From Arthrobacter sp. KBS0702 (GTDB taxonomy: Bacteria; Actinomycetota; Actinomycetes; Actinomycetales; Micrococcaceae), in assembly GCF_005937985.2 (NCBI RefSeq), contig NZ_CP042172.1:496001-560000 (forward strand): DNA of 64,000 nt, given 5' to 3'. The position numbers and the translations under genes are program-made. Within the stretch, counting starts at the first letter, position 1. Each line of letters begins with the position of its first letter. Under the pieces are notes generated by a model that saw only the letters and a list, made by a program, of their open reading frames with translations, did no database searches and was not told where the DNA came from. Shown here piece after piece: positions 40,565 through 48,468 of the stretch.

Positions 40565-41437
40565 ATGTCAGTTGCATCCGGATACGTCCACATCTCCGTC
40601 CGTAACGCCAACAAGGCCGGCCAGGCATCCGGCCTCCGCCAGGGCTTTGGCGGCCGTCCGAGTTACGGCCCCGCGGGAGGCGGCAGCAGCTTCCCCGCCC
40701 CCGGTTACGCCGCCCAGGGCTTCAACCCCAACTCCTACGGCCAGTTGCGCGCCGTCCCCGCCGCCGAGTCCTCGCCGGCCACCGCGCCGACTCCGGTGAT
40801 CGCCCCGGGCAACGGCAGCCCGGTCCGCCCCGTGCCCAACGACAACGTGGCCCGCGGCTTTGTGCTCTACATGGGCATCGATGAGGAAACCGCGGCCGCC
40901 GCCGGCACCTCCATTGCCAAGCTGGCCCAGGAAATCCGTGCCTACGCCCAGTCGCTCGTCGCCGGAGCCGAAAGCTACGCCGCCGTCGCCGTCGCCCCGG
41001 CGTCTGCCCCGGGTTCCGCGCTCGACGTCGTCCGGTCAACCTTCGGCGACCCGACCGCCGGCGCCCGCCAGCGGGCCGACAACGCGCGGCTGCAGCAGCC
41101 GCAGGACCCCCGTCCGTCCGGTGTGCTGATCGACCTCGCGCGCCGTGAAGTGGCGCTCGACGGCGAGTCCCTGAACCTGACGTTCAAGGAATTCGAGCTC
41201 CTCAACTACCTCGTCGAGAACGGCACGCGCACCGTGGGCCGCGACGAACTGCTCGAGGGCCTGTGGCGCAATGCCGAAGAGGTTCCCAATGAGCGCACCA
41301 TCGACGTCCACATCCGCCGGCTGCGCTCCAAGCTCGGCCGCCTCGCCAACACCGTGCGGACCGTGCGCGGCCAGGGCTACCGGTTCTACGAGCACCCCGA
41401 GGTCGTTGTCTGGGCCGCTCCGGAGTACTCCATCTAG
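40565..41437 (+). CDS. Orphan winged-helix transcriptional regulator (OmpR-type DNA-binding domain without receiver)
   Basis: The 290-residue product ends in an OmpR-type DNA-binding domain (about residues 190-280): LNLTFKEFELLNYLVENGTRTVGRDELLEGLW, then PNERTIDVHIRRLRSKLGRLANTVRTVRGQGYRFYEHP. The N-terminal 190 residues have no receiver signature. They start with a low-complexity Gly/Pro/Ser-rich region (residues 15-95) and continue with a domain NDNVARGFVLYMGIDEETAAAAGTSIAKLAQEIRAYAQSL of unknown type. It has a long AT-rich promoter region and a gaggtaag ribosome binding site. Regulators of this shape are common in Arthrobacter relatives. The signal and target genes are unknown. Confidence 0.85.
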   Translation: MSVASGYVHISVRNANKAGQASGLRQGFGGRPSYGPAGGGSSFPAPGYAAQGFNPNSYGQLRAVPAAESSPATAPTPVIAPGNGSPVRPVPNDNVARGFVLYMGIDEETAAAAGTSIAKLAQEIRAYAQSLVAGAESYAAVAVAPASAPGSALDVVRSTFGDPTAGARQRADNARLQQPQDPRPSGVLIDLARREVALDGESLNLTFKEFELLNYLVENGTRTVGRDELLEGLWRNAEEVPNERTIDVHIRRLRSKLGRLANTVRTVRGQGYRFYEHPEVVVWAAPEYSI

Positions 41438-41451
41438 CCTTAGCTTTCCGC

Positions 41452-41486
41452 AAAGCGCCTGTCCCTTGTTTGGGGGCGGGCGCTTT
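41452..41486 (+). terminator. Terminator after the winged-helix regulator
   Basis: The stem aaagcgcc with ggcgcttt, extended inward by gtccc with ggggc, lies 14 bases after the stop codon and ends in ttt. Confidence 0.75.
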
Positions 41487-41621
41487 CGCTTTCGCGGCAA
41501 GATCCCTCGGCGCCTGCGCTCGTTCCTCGCGCAACAACGGCGCTCTCGGGATGTGCCGCTGCGCTGTAGCGCCCCTGCCGCCGGAACGCTACTACGCGGG
41601 GCTCCGCGGCTGAGGCGGCGA

Positions 41622-41684
41622 GGCCGGATTTTGGGGCCGCGGCGTGGCGGGCACCGCGAAGCGGGCACGGCCCCAAATCCGGCG
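41622..41684. repeat. Inverted repeat with arms ggccggattttggggccg
   Basis: The left arm (41622-41639) and the right arm cggccccaaatccggc (41668-41683) differ by only one base of the A/T run and enclose a 28-base GC-rich centre. The element occupies most of a 340-base gene-free stretch before dodecin and is followed by a separate terminator hairpin. Confidence 0.75.
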
Positions 41685-41713
41685 AAGCCGCCGCTGGTGA
41701 GGCGGCGGCTTTT
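41685..41713 (+). terminator. Second hairpin terminator in the gap before dodecin
   Basis: A perfect 10-base stem (aagccgccgc with gcggcggctt) has a seven-base loop and is followed by tt. It lies about 65 bases upstream of the dodecin ribosome binding site. Its presence before rather than after a gene suggests that it insulates dodecin from upstream transcription. Confidence 0.65.
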
Positions 41714-41780
41714 GGACTCTGTTGCGTTTGGGGGCTTCGGCGTAGTCTCGGTCCCGTCGAGCCGACTATTGGGAGGAAAC

Positions 41781-41984
41781 ATGTCTGTTGCACGTATTAC
41801 TACCCTGAGCTCCAACTCCAAAACCTCGTTTGATGCCGCCATCAAGGAGGGCGTCGAGCGGGCCAACAAGACCCTGCGCAACGTCACCGGGGCCTGGGTG
41901 AAGGAGCAGAAGGTCGAAATCAGCGACGGCGCCGTCGTGGCCTGGCACGTGGTGCTTGAGGTGACCTTCGTCCTGGACGACTGA
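41781..41984 (+). CDS. Dodecin (flavin/CoA-binding small protein)
   Basis: Dodecin is a 12-subunit hollow sphere that binds riboflavin, FMN or lumichrome and protects cells from free flavin. The 67-residue product has the complete family pattern: MSVARITTLSSNSKTSFDAAIKEGVERANKTLRNVTGAWVKEQ, with the flavin-stacking tryptophan in GAWVKE, then WHVVLEVTFVLDD. The start ATG has a strong gggagg site five bases upstream; a long in-frame extension upstream is not supported. Two hairpins separate it from the previous gene. The identity is close to certain. Confidence 0.95.
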   Translation: MSVARITTLSSNSKTSFDAAIKEGVERANKTLRNVTGAWVKEQKVEISDGAVVAWHVVLEVTFVLDD

Positions 41985-42037
41985 GGCACCCTCGTGATGC
42001 GCGCCCGTGGCGAAACCAGCCGCACTAGGATTGAGCC

Positions 42038-42565
42038 ATGAGCGCGCATCACATCAAACGGCTGGTGCTCATGCGGCACGCCAAGGCGGACTGGCCGGGC
42101 GGCGTCGCCGACCATGAACGGCCGCTCGAAGAGCGAGGACACCGCGAGGCGCCGCTGGCGGGGAAATGGCTCCTTAAACACGGCGTGGTTCCCGACTTCA
42201 TCCTGTGCTCCAGCGCCCTGCGGACCAGGCAGACCTGCACCTGGGTGTGCAGTGAACTGGGAGACAAAGCCCCGACGCCGAAACTCGAGGACGGCCTCTA
42301 CGGAGCCTCCGCCCTGCGCATGCTCGCGGTCATCAACCATGTCCCGGACACGGTCACGACACTGATGGTGATCTCCCATATGCCCGGCGTGCAGGATCTT
42401 GCCATGCACCTGGCCTCCCGGGACTCCAACCATGACGCCTACATGGACGCAGCCACGCGTTACCCCACCAGCGGCCTGACCGTCTTCGAGACGGAGAAGT
42501 CGTGGGCCGAGCTCGACGGCCAGGACGCCCGGCTGACGCACTTCAAGGTGCCGCGGGCGAAGTAG
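42038..42565 (+). CDS. SixA-like histidine phosphatase
   Basis: The 175-residue product belongs to the histidine phosphatase (phosphoglycerate mutase-like) superfamily in the SixA group. The phosphate-binding RHG motif appears as LVLMRHAKADWPGG near residue 12, the second catalytic His is in LMVISHMPGVQDLA near 110, and CSSALRTRQTC is the conserved arginine block. SixA enzymes remove phosphate from histidine phosphotransfer proteins; this one has no HPt partner nearby, so the substrate is unknown. The gene follows dodecin after 53 bases on the same strand. Confidence 0.9.
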   Translation: MSAHHIKRLVLMRHAKADWPGGVADHERPLEERGHREAPLAGKWLLKHGVVPDFILCSSALRTRQTCTWVCSELGDKAPTPKLEDGLYGASALRMLAVINHVPDTVTTLMVISHMPGVQDLAMHLASRDSNHDAYMDAATRYPTSGLTVFETEKSWAELDGQDARLTHFKVPRAK

Positions 42566-42680
42566 CAGGCCAGCGCGGCGCCGGATTGATGGTCAGCACG
42601 CTGATTGTGTTGTTTACTGATGCTGTTATTGCTTTTACTGCCGGTGTTTTCTTAGTGACCGAGGGAAAAGGTGGATCACC

Positions 42681-43205
42681 GTGGATTCAGGACAGCTCGT
42701 AGGGATCATCGTCGGCATCGTGGTGGTACTCGCGATCGTCGCAGTGGCAATCTACTTCGGCCGCAAGCGCAAGACTGACGCGGACCGGAACCGGGCCGCT
42801 GAAATGCGCGAGAGGGCGGAAGCCGACCAACTGGCCGCCCGCGAGCACGAGGCGAAGGCGGCGCGGGCGGAAGCCGACGCGAAGGCCGCCGAAGTCGAGG
42901 CCGAACGTCTCCGCATGCAGGCGCGCGGCACGCAGCAGGAGGCGGAAACCGTCCGCGCCGGCGCCGAGGAGCAGCTCCGCCGGGCCGACGACGTCGACCC
43001 GGACGTCGTCACGACCGAACGCAGCGACGCGCCCCACCAGGACACCCAGCACCAGGGCACCCAGCACCAGGAGGAACTGCGCCGGGACCGGGGCGACCGC
43101 GAGCGTCCGGCAGAAGCGGGGGATGCCGCCGGGTTCCGCGAGGACACGGCAGCGGAGCGGCGCGACACCGAGGGCCCGCACGGCGAACGGCCGCGCAATC
43201 TCTGA
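42681..43205 (+). CDS. Membrane-anchored coiled-coil protein of unknown function
   Basis: Residues about 5-28 (QLVGIIVGIVVVLAIVAVAIYFG) form one membrane helix. Residues about 32-110 are rich in Ala, Glu and Arg with a clear coiled-coil pattern (RAEADQLAAREHEAKAARAEAD). A hydrophilic tail with Gln/His repeats (HQDTQHQGTQHQEE) and many charged residues follows. This pattern resembles small proteins that stabilise cell-envelope complexes or scaffolds. The GTG start at 42681 follows gggaaaagg. No named family is recognised. It is 30 bases upstream of the EamA transporter. Confidence 0.7.
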   Translation: MDSGQLVGIIVGIVVVLAIVAVAIYFGRKRKTDADRNRAAEMRERAEADQLAAREHEAKAARAEADAKAAEVEAERLRMQARGTQQEAETVRAGAEEQLRRADDVDPDVVTTERSDAPHQDTQHQGTQHQEELRRDRGDRERPAEAGDAAGFREDTAAERRDTEGPHGERPRNL

Positions 43206-43235
43206 CGCGCCGGAACGGCGGAGGCCGCTCGCGCA

Positions 43236-44480
43236 ATGACCCCTCGTCATTCCGGGCTGGCCCTGCTGGTCGCCATCCTGTGGGGCATCAACTTCGTTGC
43301 CATTGACCTTGGCCTGCACCCCGGGGGCGGCGCCCAGATGCCGCCGCTCCTGTTCGTGGCCATGCGCTTCACCCTTGTGGTGTTTCCTTGTGTGTTCTTC
43401 ATCCGCAAGCCGGACGTCAGCTGGAAAGCGATCATCGGCGTCGGCCTGCTGATGAGCGCGGGCCAGTTCGGGCTGCTCTATCTGGCGATGGCGCTGGGCA
43501 TGCCCGCCGGCCTGGCCTCGCTCGTGCTGCAGGCGCAGGTGCTCCTGACGGTGCTGCTTGCGGCCGGAATCCTTGCCGAGCGGCCCACCCGGCGGCAGCT
43601 GGCCGGCGTCGTGCTGGGGATAGCCGGGCTCGCAGTGGTGGCTGTCGGCCGCAGCCTCGTGGCCCCCGTACTGCCCCTGCTCATTGTGCTCGGAGCGGCG
43701 CTGTCCTGGGCCGCGGGCAACGTCGTGGCCCGCAAGGCGAAGGCAGCGTCCGGCCTGGGACTCGTGGTGTGGTCCGGCGCCGTGGTGCCGCTGCCGCTGG
43801 CCGGGCTCTCCCTGCTGGTCGACGGGCCGGCCGCGGTGTCGGGGGCGCTGATGGACCTGCAGCCGGTGACAATCGCCAGTGCGATCTACACCGCCGCCTT
43901 CGGTTCCCTCGTGGGATACGGCATCTGGAACCGCCTGCTGGGGCTCTATCCGTCCTCCGCCGTGGTGCCCTTCACGCTGCTGGTCCCCGTGGTCGGCATG
44001 ACGACGGCGTGGCTGGTCCTGGCCGAGGTGCCCTCGCCGGCCGAAGTGGCGGGCGGGCTGCTGCTCCTCGCCGGGGTAGCCGTCGCGGTGCTCCGGGCTC
44101 CCGGGCCGCGGAGGGGCGGTCAGCGCCGGTTGGAAGGTTTGGGCGCCGGTTTGGGCGCCGGTTTGGGCGGCACCTTTGCGGCCGGCTTGGTCGCCGACGA
44201 CGGACGCTTGGCTGCCGGCGCGGGCGTCCGTGCAGCCGAGGAACGCGGTGCGGAAGCCCGCGGCGTGGACGCGCGAGGGGCGGCGGACCGGGGCGTGGAC
44301 GTGCGCGGGGCGGCGGACTGCGGGGCGGCGGAGCGGGGTGCGGAGGTTCGCGGCGCCGACGGCCGGGGTGTGGAAGCACGCGGTCGTGCGGTGCCGGAGA
44401 CTGCCGCTCGGGGCGCGGACGTGCGCGGCACGGACGGCCGGGCGGCCGGCCTGCGCGGCGCCGGACGCCGGGACGGGTAG
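43236..44480 (+). CDS. EamA family (DMT superfamily) transporter with an antisense-overlapping tail
   Basis: The first 290 residues form ten membrane helices in two EamA repeats: LALLVAILWGINFVAIDLGL at the start, and IASAIYTAAFGSLVGYGIWNRLLGLYPSSAVVPFTLLVPVVGM in the second repeat. This is the normal length of an O-acetylserine/cysteine-type or amino-acid exporter. The remaining 124 residues are a low-complexity run (AEERGAEARGVDARGAADRG) without any membrane helix. They lie exactly opposite the Pro/Ala/Ser/Arg-rich tail of the minus-strand gene at 44120-44899. The tail may be a lost stop codon that exposes antisense DNA, or a real extension. Substrate unknown. Confidence 0.85.
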   Translation: MTPRHSGLALLVAILWGINFVAIDLGLHPGGGAQMPPLLFVAMRFTLVVFPCVFFIRKPDVSWKAIIGVGLLMSAGQFGLLYLAMALGMPAGLASLVLQAQVLLTVLLAAGILAERPTRRQLAGVVLGIAGLAVVAVGRSLVAPVLPLLIVLGAALSWAAGNVVARKAKAASGLGLVVWSGAVVPLPLAGLSLLVDGPAAVSGALMDLQPVTIASAIYTAAFGSLVGYGIWNRLLGLYPSSAVVPFTLLVPVVGMTTAWLVLAEVPSPAEVAGGLLLLAGVAVAVLRAPGPRRGGQRRLEGLGAGLGAGLGGTFAAGLVADDGRLAAGAGVRAAEERGAEARGVDARGAADRGVDVRGAADCGAAERGAEVRGADGRGVEARGRAVPETAARGADVRGTDGRAAGLRGAGRRDG

Positions 44481-44899
44481 CCGGAGCGCCGGGCCGGGCC
44501 GCGACCCGGCAGGACCGTACCGGCGAGCAACAGCAGCAGCGTCGCCGCGCCGGCGGCCGCCGAAAGATAGAAATACAGATCCGGGTGTTCGGCATCCACG
44601 CGGGTGGACAGTGCCTCCGGGTCGGGATTGAAGGCCAGTCCCCACTGCCGCAGGAACGCGATGCCGAAGGCGATGAACAGGATGCTGCCGACCCCGCTTG
44701 CCAGCAGTGTCTTGTGCCGCCGCCGGATCACAACCTCGGCCACACACGCCACGTAGGCCAGGGCGCAGGCGGCCAGGAACCACAGCCCCACCGTTTCGTT
44801 CAGGGTGGCGCCGGTCAGCACCAGCAGGGCCAGGGCGGCAAGGGATGCTCCGATGGCAGTCCTGCCGCTTTTACCCATGTGGCGCATGTGACCAATCAT
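44120..44899 (-). CDS. Membrane protein with a long Pro/Ala/Ser/Arg-rich C-terminal tail
   Basis: The 259-residue product has three or four membrane helices in its first 150 residues (TAIGASLAALALLVLTGATL, VGLWFLAACALAYVACVAEVVI, TLLASGVGSILFIAFGIAFL, LYFYLSAAAGAATLLLLLAG). The last 105 residues are a repeating tail of the type APRASTPRSAAPRTSAPRS, ending KPAPKPAPKPSNRR. Such tails may bind nucleic acid or cell wall. The last 361 bases overlap the 3' part of the EamA gene on the other strand. The start ATG is 13 bases before the TetR gene's end, so these two genes are adjacent on the same strand. Function unknown. Confidence 0.75.
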   Translation of the reverse strand: MIGHMRHMGKSGRTAIGASLAALALLVLTGATLNETVGLWFLAACALAYVACVAEVVIRRRHKTLLASGVGSILFIAFGIAFLRQWGLAFNPDPEALSTRVDAEHPDLYFYLSAAAGAATLLLLLAGTVLPGRGPARRSGYPSRRPAPRRPAARPSVPRTSAPRAAVSGTARPRASTPRPSAPRTSAPRSAAPQSAAPRTSTPRSAAPRASTPRASAPRSSAARTPAPAAKRPSSATKPAAKVPPKPAPKPAPKPSNRR

Positions 44900-44911
44900 C
44901 CCTGAGCGCAG

Positions 44912-45577
44912 CTATTTCACGACGTAGCCACGCATGGTCGCCATGATTGCGGCGACACTTTGCGCCCGGGTGCGCTCCGGATTGTAGGTCTGGCGGTCCA
45001 GCCCCACCACAAAGCACGCCCCGAAAATCGCCGTCTCCAGGCTGCCGCGCGACACCCCGGTGTCCACAGAGTACTTCGCGGCCACAGCCTCGATGGCGGC
45101 GCCGATCACGCCGAGCAGTCGGCCGCGGAGCTCGGCGAAGGTGTCCTGCCACTCGCTGGGCGTCCGCCAGTTCTCGCTGACCCACAACCGGGCAAAGGAG
45201 GGGTATTCGGCCATAAAATCCATGGCCTGGCCGATCATCTCGTCCATTGCCGCCAGCGGGTCCACCGACTCGTCCTTGACGCTCAGCAGCCGTGCCATCA
45301 GGATGTCCACTCCGTGCCGCAGCAGTTGCGCGATCAGATCCGACTTGCTGCCGAAGTTGTAGTACACCGTGCCCTTGGACACCCCGGCCGCCGCGGCGAT
45401 CTCGTCGACCGTCACACCCGCGGCCCCGCGCTCGCCAATCAGCTCCATCGACGCGTCGAACAACTTCTGCTTGGTTGCGTTGGTGCGCCCGGGCCGGAGC
45501 TTCTTCCCGCCGTCGGCCCCGGATGCCCCGGATGCCCCGGTTGCGCTGGGAGGGCTTGTCGCGCTGGTGGTGCTCAT
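44912..45577 (-). CDS. TetR family transcriptional regulator
   Basis: The 221-residue regulator has a low-complexity N-terminal 30 residues, then a TetR HTH (about 33-80) with NATKQKLFDASMELIGERGAAGVTVDEIAAAAGVSKGTVYYNFGSKSDLI. The C-terminal ligand domain starts QLLRHGVDILMARLLSV. The ATG overlaps the stop of the YhgE gene in atga, so it is the third gene of a coupled ABC-YhgE-TetR operon. The 16-base palindrome aactgaccggtcagtt at 48344-48359 upstream of the operon is a likely operator, making this an autorepressed export system. The inducer is unknown. Confidence 0.9.
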   Translation of the reverse strand: MSTTSATSPPSATGASGASGADGGKKLRPGRTNATKQKLFDASMELIGERGAAGVTVDEIAAAAGVSKGTVYYNFGSKSDLIAQLLRHGVDILMARLLSVKDESVDPLAAMDEMIGQAMDFMAEYPSFARLWVSENWRTPSEWQDTFAELRGRLLGVIGAAIEAVAAKYSVDTGVSRGSLETAIFGACFVVGLDRQTYNPERTRAQSVAAIMATMRGYVVK

Positions 45578-47619
45578 AGGGCGATCTCCGGCTTCAGGGT
45601 CTTGAGGGTCCAGAACTTGTGCTTCCGGACGGCGACGGCGGACATCGCCAGTCCCAGCAAAGTGTAGCCAACGAGGCCCAGCATGGTGGGCAGGATGCTG
45701 GCCAGATCGGCACCGTAGATCAGGTGCCGCATGCCGCTGACCACGTAACCCATCGGCAGGAGCTGGTGGACCACGTGCAGCGGTTCCGGCGTGGTCTGCC
45801 AGGGGAAGGTGCCGCCGGAGGAGACCAGCTGCAGGACCAGCAGGATCAACACCACGAGCTTGCCGGGGGAGCCGAGCAGCGCCACGACGCCCTGGATGAT
45901 CGCGCTGAAGGCCATGGCGGCGGCCAGCATCAGGACCCACATCAGCACGGGGTGGGCGGGATCCAGGCCCAGCCCCACATCCACCACGAGGGTCAGCAGG
46001 CTGGCCTGGGCGCCGGCGACGGCCAGGAACGGCAGCCAGCCGCCGACGGCGATTTTCCACGCGGGCGCGTTGGAGGCGAGGGCGCGTTGGGTGACCGGGC
46101 GCATCGCCTGGATCAGCATAAACACACCGATCCACAGCGCGAGGGTAAGGAAGAAGGGCGCCAGGCCGGCCCCGTAGGATCCGGCTTTGGCCTGCGAGAC
46201 ATTGCTGACGGCGACCGGATCCGCCATGACCTTGGCGAGGCTGTCCTTTTGCGCGTCGTCCGGGTTGGGGATCTTGCCGGCGCCCTTGGCGAGCTCGGCG
46301 GCGAGAGTTTTCCCGCCGTCGGCCGCCTTGGCGGAGCCGCTGTCCAGCTGTGCCGCGCCGTCGTCGAGCTGTGCCGCGCCGTCGGAGAGCTTGTCTGCCC
46401 CGGCGGCTGCGTTCTGCTCCCCGCTGGCCAAGGCCGCGGAGCCGCTGGCGAGCTGGTCGGCGCCGGCGGAGGCCTTGCCGACGGCGTCGGTGAGGGCCGG
46501 CGTCGCTCCGGCCAGCCGTGAGGCACCCGCGCTGACGGCTGCCGAGCCGTCCGCGAGCTGCTGGATCTGCCCGGCGGCGCCCTTCAGCGCAGCGGCCGCG
46601 CCGGAGGGGGCCGGGGTGTTGTGGGCGTCGTAGTCGGCCATCAGTGCGTCGGCCTGGGGCTGGAGCATCAGCCCGGAGGCCACCATGCGAGCGGTCGACT
46701 CCGCCACCTTGGCGCGCTGGGCCTGCGCGGCGGCCTGATCCGCCGCGGCCATTTGCCCGGCCAGGCCCTGGAACTTGGCGTTGAGCGCGGCGTTCCCGGC
46801 GGCCACCTGGGCCGCGCCGTCGGCCAGTTGCCGCGAATCCTGGGGCAGGGTGGCGGTCTTGTCCTTGAGCTGGCCCAGCCCGGAGGAGAGCTGCCCGGCG
46901 CCGCTGGTGAGGGCGTTGGCGCCGTCGAGCAGTTTGTGCTGCCCGGCGGCCAGCTCGCCGGCGCCGCTCCGGAGCGAGCCCGTGCCTTCGTGCAGGGATG
47001 CCGCGCCGGTGTGCAACGAGGAGACGCCGTCGGCGAGGTTCTGGGCGCCGTCGGAGGCCTTGAGCATCTGGGTGTGGATGGTGCCGAATCCGGTCAGGAG
47101 CTGGTTGGCGGTTCCTTCGCCCACCTCTTTCGCGACGGTGGCATGGACCGCGGTGGTGAGCTTGTCCACGATCGTGCTGAGCAGGTAGTTGTTGGCGTCG
47201 TTGGTGGTGACGTTCAGCATGGCCTGGTTGGCGGCGTCGAAGCTCCCCGGCGAGACCAGGTTGGCGGAGAAGTCACGGGGGATCTTCAGCGCGAACGCGT
47301 ATTTGCCGCTGCTCACGCCCTCGTCCGCGGCCTCCGCGCTGGAGACGGTCTGCCAGTTGAAGACATGGCCCTCCACGAGGCTGTCGGCGACCTTCCGGCC
47401 GGCCTCCAGCCGGGAGCCGTCGGAGGTGCCGGCGCCGGAGTCCTCCACTACGAGGGCCGCGTCGATCTGGTTCAGTTTGCCGTAGGGATCCCAGTTCGCG
47501 TACAGGTACACCGCGCCGTAGAGCAGCGGCACCAGGGTCAGCGCCAGGATGGTCAGCTTCGGCAGCAGGCCGCCGGTCATGCGCTTTAGTTCGGAACGGG
47601 CCAGCCTCAGCACGGTCAT
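45574..47619 (-). CDS. YhgE/Pip domain membrane protein (ABC-2-type export component)
   Basis: The 681-residue product begins with one membrane helix (LPKLTILALTLVPLLYGAVYLYANWDPYGKL), the classic YhgE/Pip start. A large extracytoplasmic region of about 450 residues follows, mainly an alanine- and glycine-rich coiled coil with repeated LASGSAALASGE- and GAAQLDDGAAQLDSG-type units. The C-terminal domain has five or six helices (LTLALWIGVFMLIQAMRP, LMWVLMLAAAMAFSAIIQGVVALLG, LVGYTLLGLAMSAVAVR). These proteins resemble ABC-2 transporters and phage infection (Pip) proteins. The gene is coupled by atga overlaps on both sides to the ATPase-like and TetR genes. It probably exports a hydrophobic compound or peptide; none is identified. 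Confidence 0.88.
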   Translation of the reverse strand: MTVLRLARSELKRMTGGLLPKLTILALTLVPLLYGAVYLYANWDPYGKLNQIDAALVVEDSGAGTSDGSRLEAGRKVADSLVEGHVFNWQTVSSAEAADEGVSSGKYAFALKIPRDFSANLVSPGSFDAANQAMLNVTTNDANNYLLSTIVDKLTTAVHATVAKEVGEGTANQLLTGFGTIHTQMLKASDGAQNLADGVSSLHTGAASLHEGTGSLRSGAGELAAGQHKLLDGANALTSGAGQLSSGLGQLKDKTATLPQDSRQLADGAAQVAAGNAALNAKFQGLAGQMAAADQAAAQAQRAKVAESTARMVASGLMLQPQADALMADYDAHNTPAPSGAAAALKGAAGQIQQLADGSAAVSAGASRLAGATPALTDAVGKASAGADQLASGSAALASGEQNAAAGADKLSDGAAQLDDGAAQLDSGSAKAADGGKTLAAELAKGAGKIPNPDDAQKDSLAKVMADPVAVSNVSQAKAGSYGAGLAPFFLTLALWIGVFMLIQAMRPVTQRALASNAPAWKIAVGGWLPFLAVAGAQASLLTLVVDVGLGLDPAHPVLMWVLMLAAAMAFSAIIQGVVALLGSPGKLVVLILLVLQLVSSGGTFPWQTTPEPLHVVHQLLPMGYVVSGMRHLIYGADLASILPTMLGLVGYTLLGLAMSAVAVRKHKFWTLKTLKPEIAL

Positions 47620-48302
47620 CGGGGATCCTCGGTTTCGGAGTTAGGGGCGGCTGCGGACTCGGGGGCCGGGACGGCGTTGCCGATCTCCGTGACTGGACCG
47701 GTCCAGCCCGGCGGGACGCTGCCGACGGTTGCGACGACGGCGAGGGGCCGCCCGCCGTCGTACGCAAGCTCCTGGAGCCGCGGCAGCCAGTCGACCGGGT
47801 CGCCGCTGTGGCGGTCGGGGGAGTCGACCACCAGCAGGTCGGTGTGCGGATTGGCCAGTGCCAGTGCCGTGAGCAGCTCCAGGCGCCGGTCCGCGGGCAG
47901 CTCCTCGGCCCAGAGCCCGGCGATGTCCTCGAAGCGGTTGACCTTGAGCCAGGGCGTGCTGAGCAGCGCGCCCCGGTAGCGGCGGGGGATGAGGGCGAGG
48001 TCCTCGGTGACCAGGTCCCGGACGCTCAGGTGCGGCTCCGGTTCGTTCACGCCCGGGGCGTCCACCACGGCGCTGGCCTGCCGCAGCTGCTTGATCCTGG
48101 TCTTGGACCCGGTGCCGCGGTCCCATTCCAGGGTGCCGGCCGTGGGCTTCATCCGGCCGCTGAGCGTCAGCGCCAGGGCGGTGCGCTGGTCCTGGCGCTT
48201 GCCGGTGACGAGAAGTAGTTCGCCCCGGTTGGCCTGCAGCGAGGTGGGCGGGAGCAGATAGTCGCGCCGGCCCTTCACGTGGAGCTGTTGAACGCAGAGC
48301 AA
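47616..48302 (-). CDS. Degenerate ABC transporter ATPase-like protein
   Basis: The 228-residue product has the overall order of an ABC ATP-binding protein: LQANRGELLLVTGKRQDQRTALALTLSGRMKPTAGTLEWD at the Walker A position, a TDLLVVDSPDRHSGD Walker B equivalent, and a helical domain between. The Walker A has lost its pattern (GKRQDQRTA instead of GxxxxGKS/T), and the LSGGQ signature is replaced by LPADRRLELL. It probably cannot hydrolyse ATP normally and may be a regulatory or structural subunit. The start is ATG 48302. It is coupled to YhgE by an atga overlap and is the first gene of the operon. Confidence 0.75.
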   Translation of the reverse strand: MLCVQQLHVKGRRDYLLPPTSLQANRGELLLVTGKRQDQRTALALTLSGRMKPTAGTLEWDRGTGSKTRIKQLRQASAVVDAPGVNEPEPHLSVRDLVTEDLALIPRRYRGALLSTPWLKVNRFEDIAGLWAEELPADRRLELLTALALANPHTDLLVVDSPDRHSGDPVDWLPRLQELAYDGGRPLAVVATVGSVPPGWTGPVTEIGNAVPAPESAAAPNSETEDPR

Positions 48303-48343
48303 GGGAAGCCTTTCGCAGAAATGATCTGCTCCAAGGCTAACTA

Positions 48344-48359
48344 AACTGACCGGTCAGTT
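48344..48359. promoter_or_regulatory. TetR-type operator upstream of the ABC-YhgE-TetR operon
   Basis: A perfect 16-base palindrome, aactgaccggtcagtt, lies about 42 bases before the first gene of the operon, at the place of its promoter. Palindromes built on tgacc-ggtca are common operators of TetR regulators. Its pairing with the operon's own TetR is inferred. Confidence 0.75.
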
Positions 48360-48366
48360 CAAATAG

Positions 48367-48468
48367 ATGTGAGCGAACGGACACTTGACGCCCCTCGGAT
48401 GTGAGCGAACGGACACTTAGAGCCCCGGGCAACAGCTGATTCCGGGCCCCAAGTGTCCGTTCGCGCTC
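48367..48468. repeat. Second family of intergenic repeats (gagcgaacggacactt)
   Basis: The 20-base sequence atgtgagcgaacggacactt occurs twice in direct orientation (48367-48386 and 48399-48418). A third, inverted copy, aagtgtccgttcgcgctc (48451-48468), shares the core cgaacggacactt and can pair with either. The stem is extended by gccccggg/ccgggcccc around 48422-48450. The element ends at the stop codon of the minus-strand oxidoreductase and could serve as its terminator. Confidence 0.85.

Noticed and set aside
42687..44783. 698-codon minus-strand frame opposite dodecin-downstream genes and EamA
   Set aside because: It crosses two plus-strand genes with clear domains; only the separate frame at 44120-44899 has a membrane-protein pattern.
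48367..48468. Possible CRISPR array from repeated 20-base units
   Set aside because: Only two direct copies 32 bases apart plus one inverted copy, no spacer series and no cas genes.
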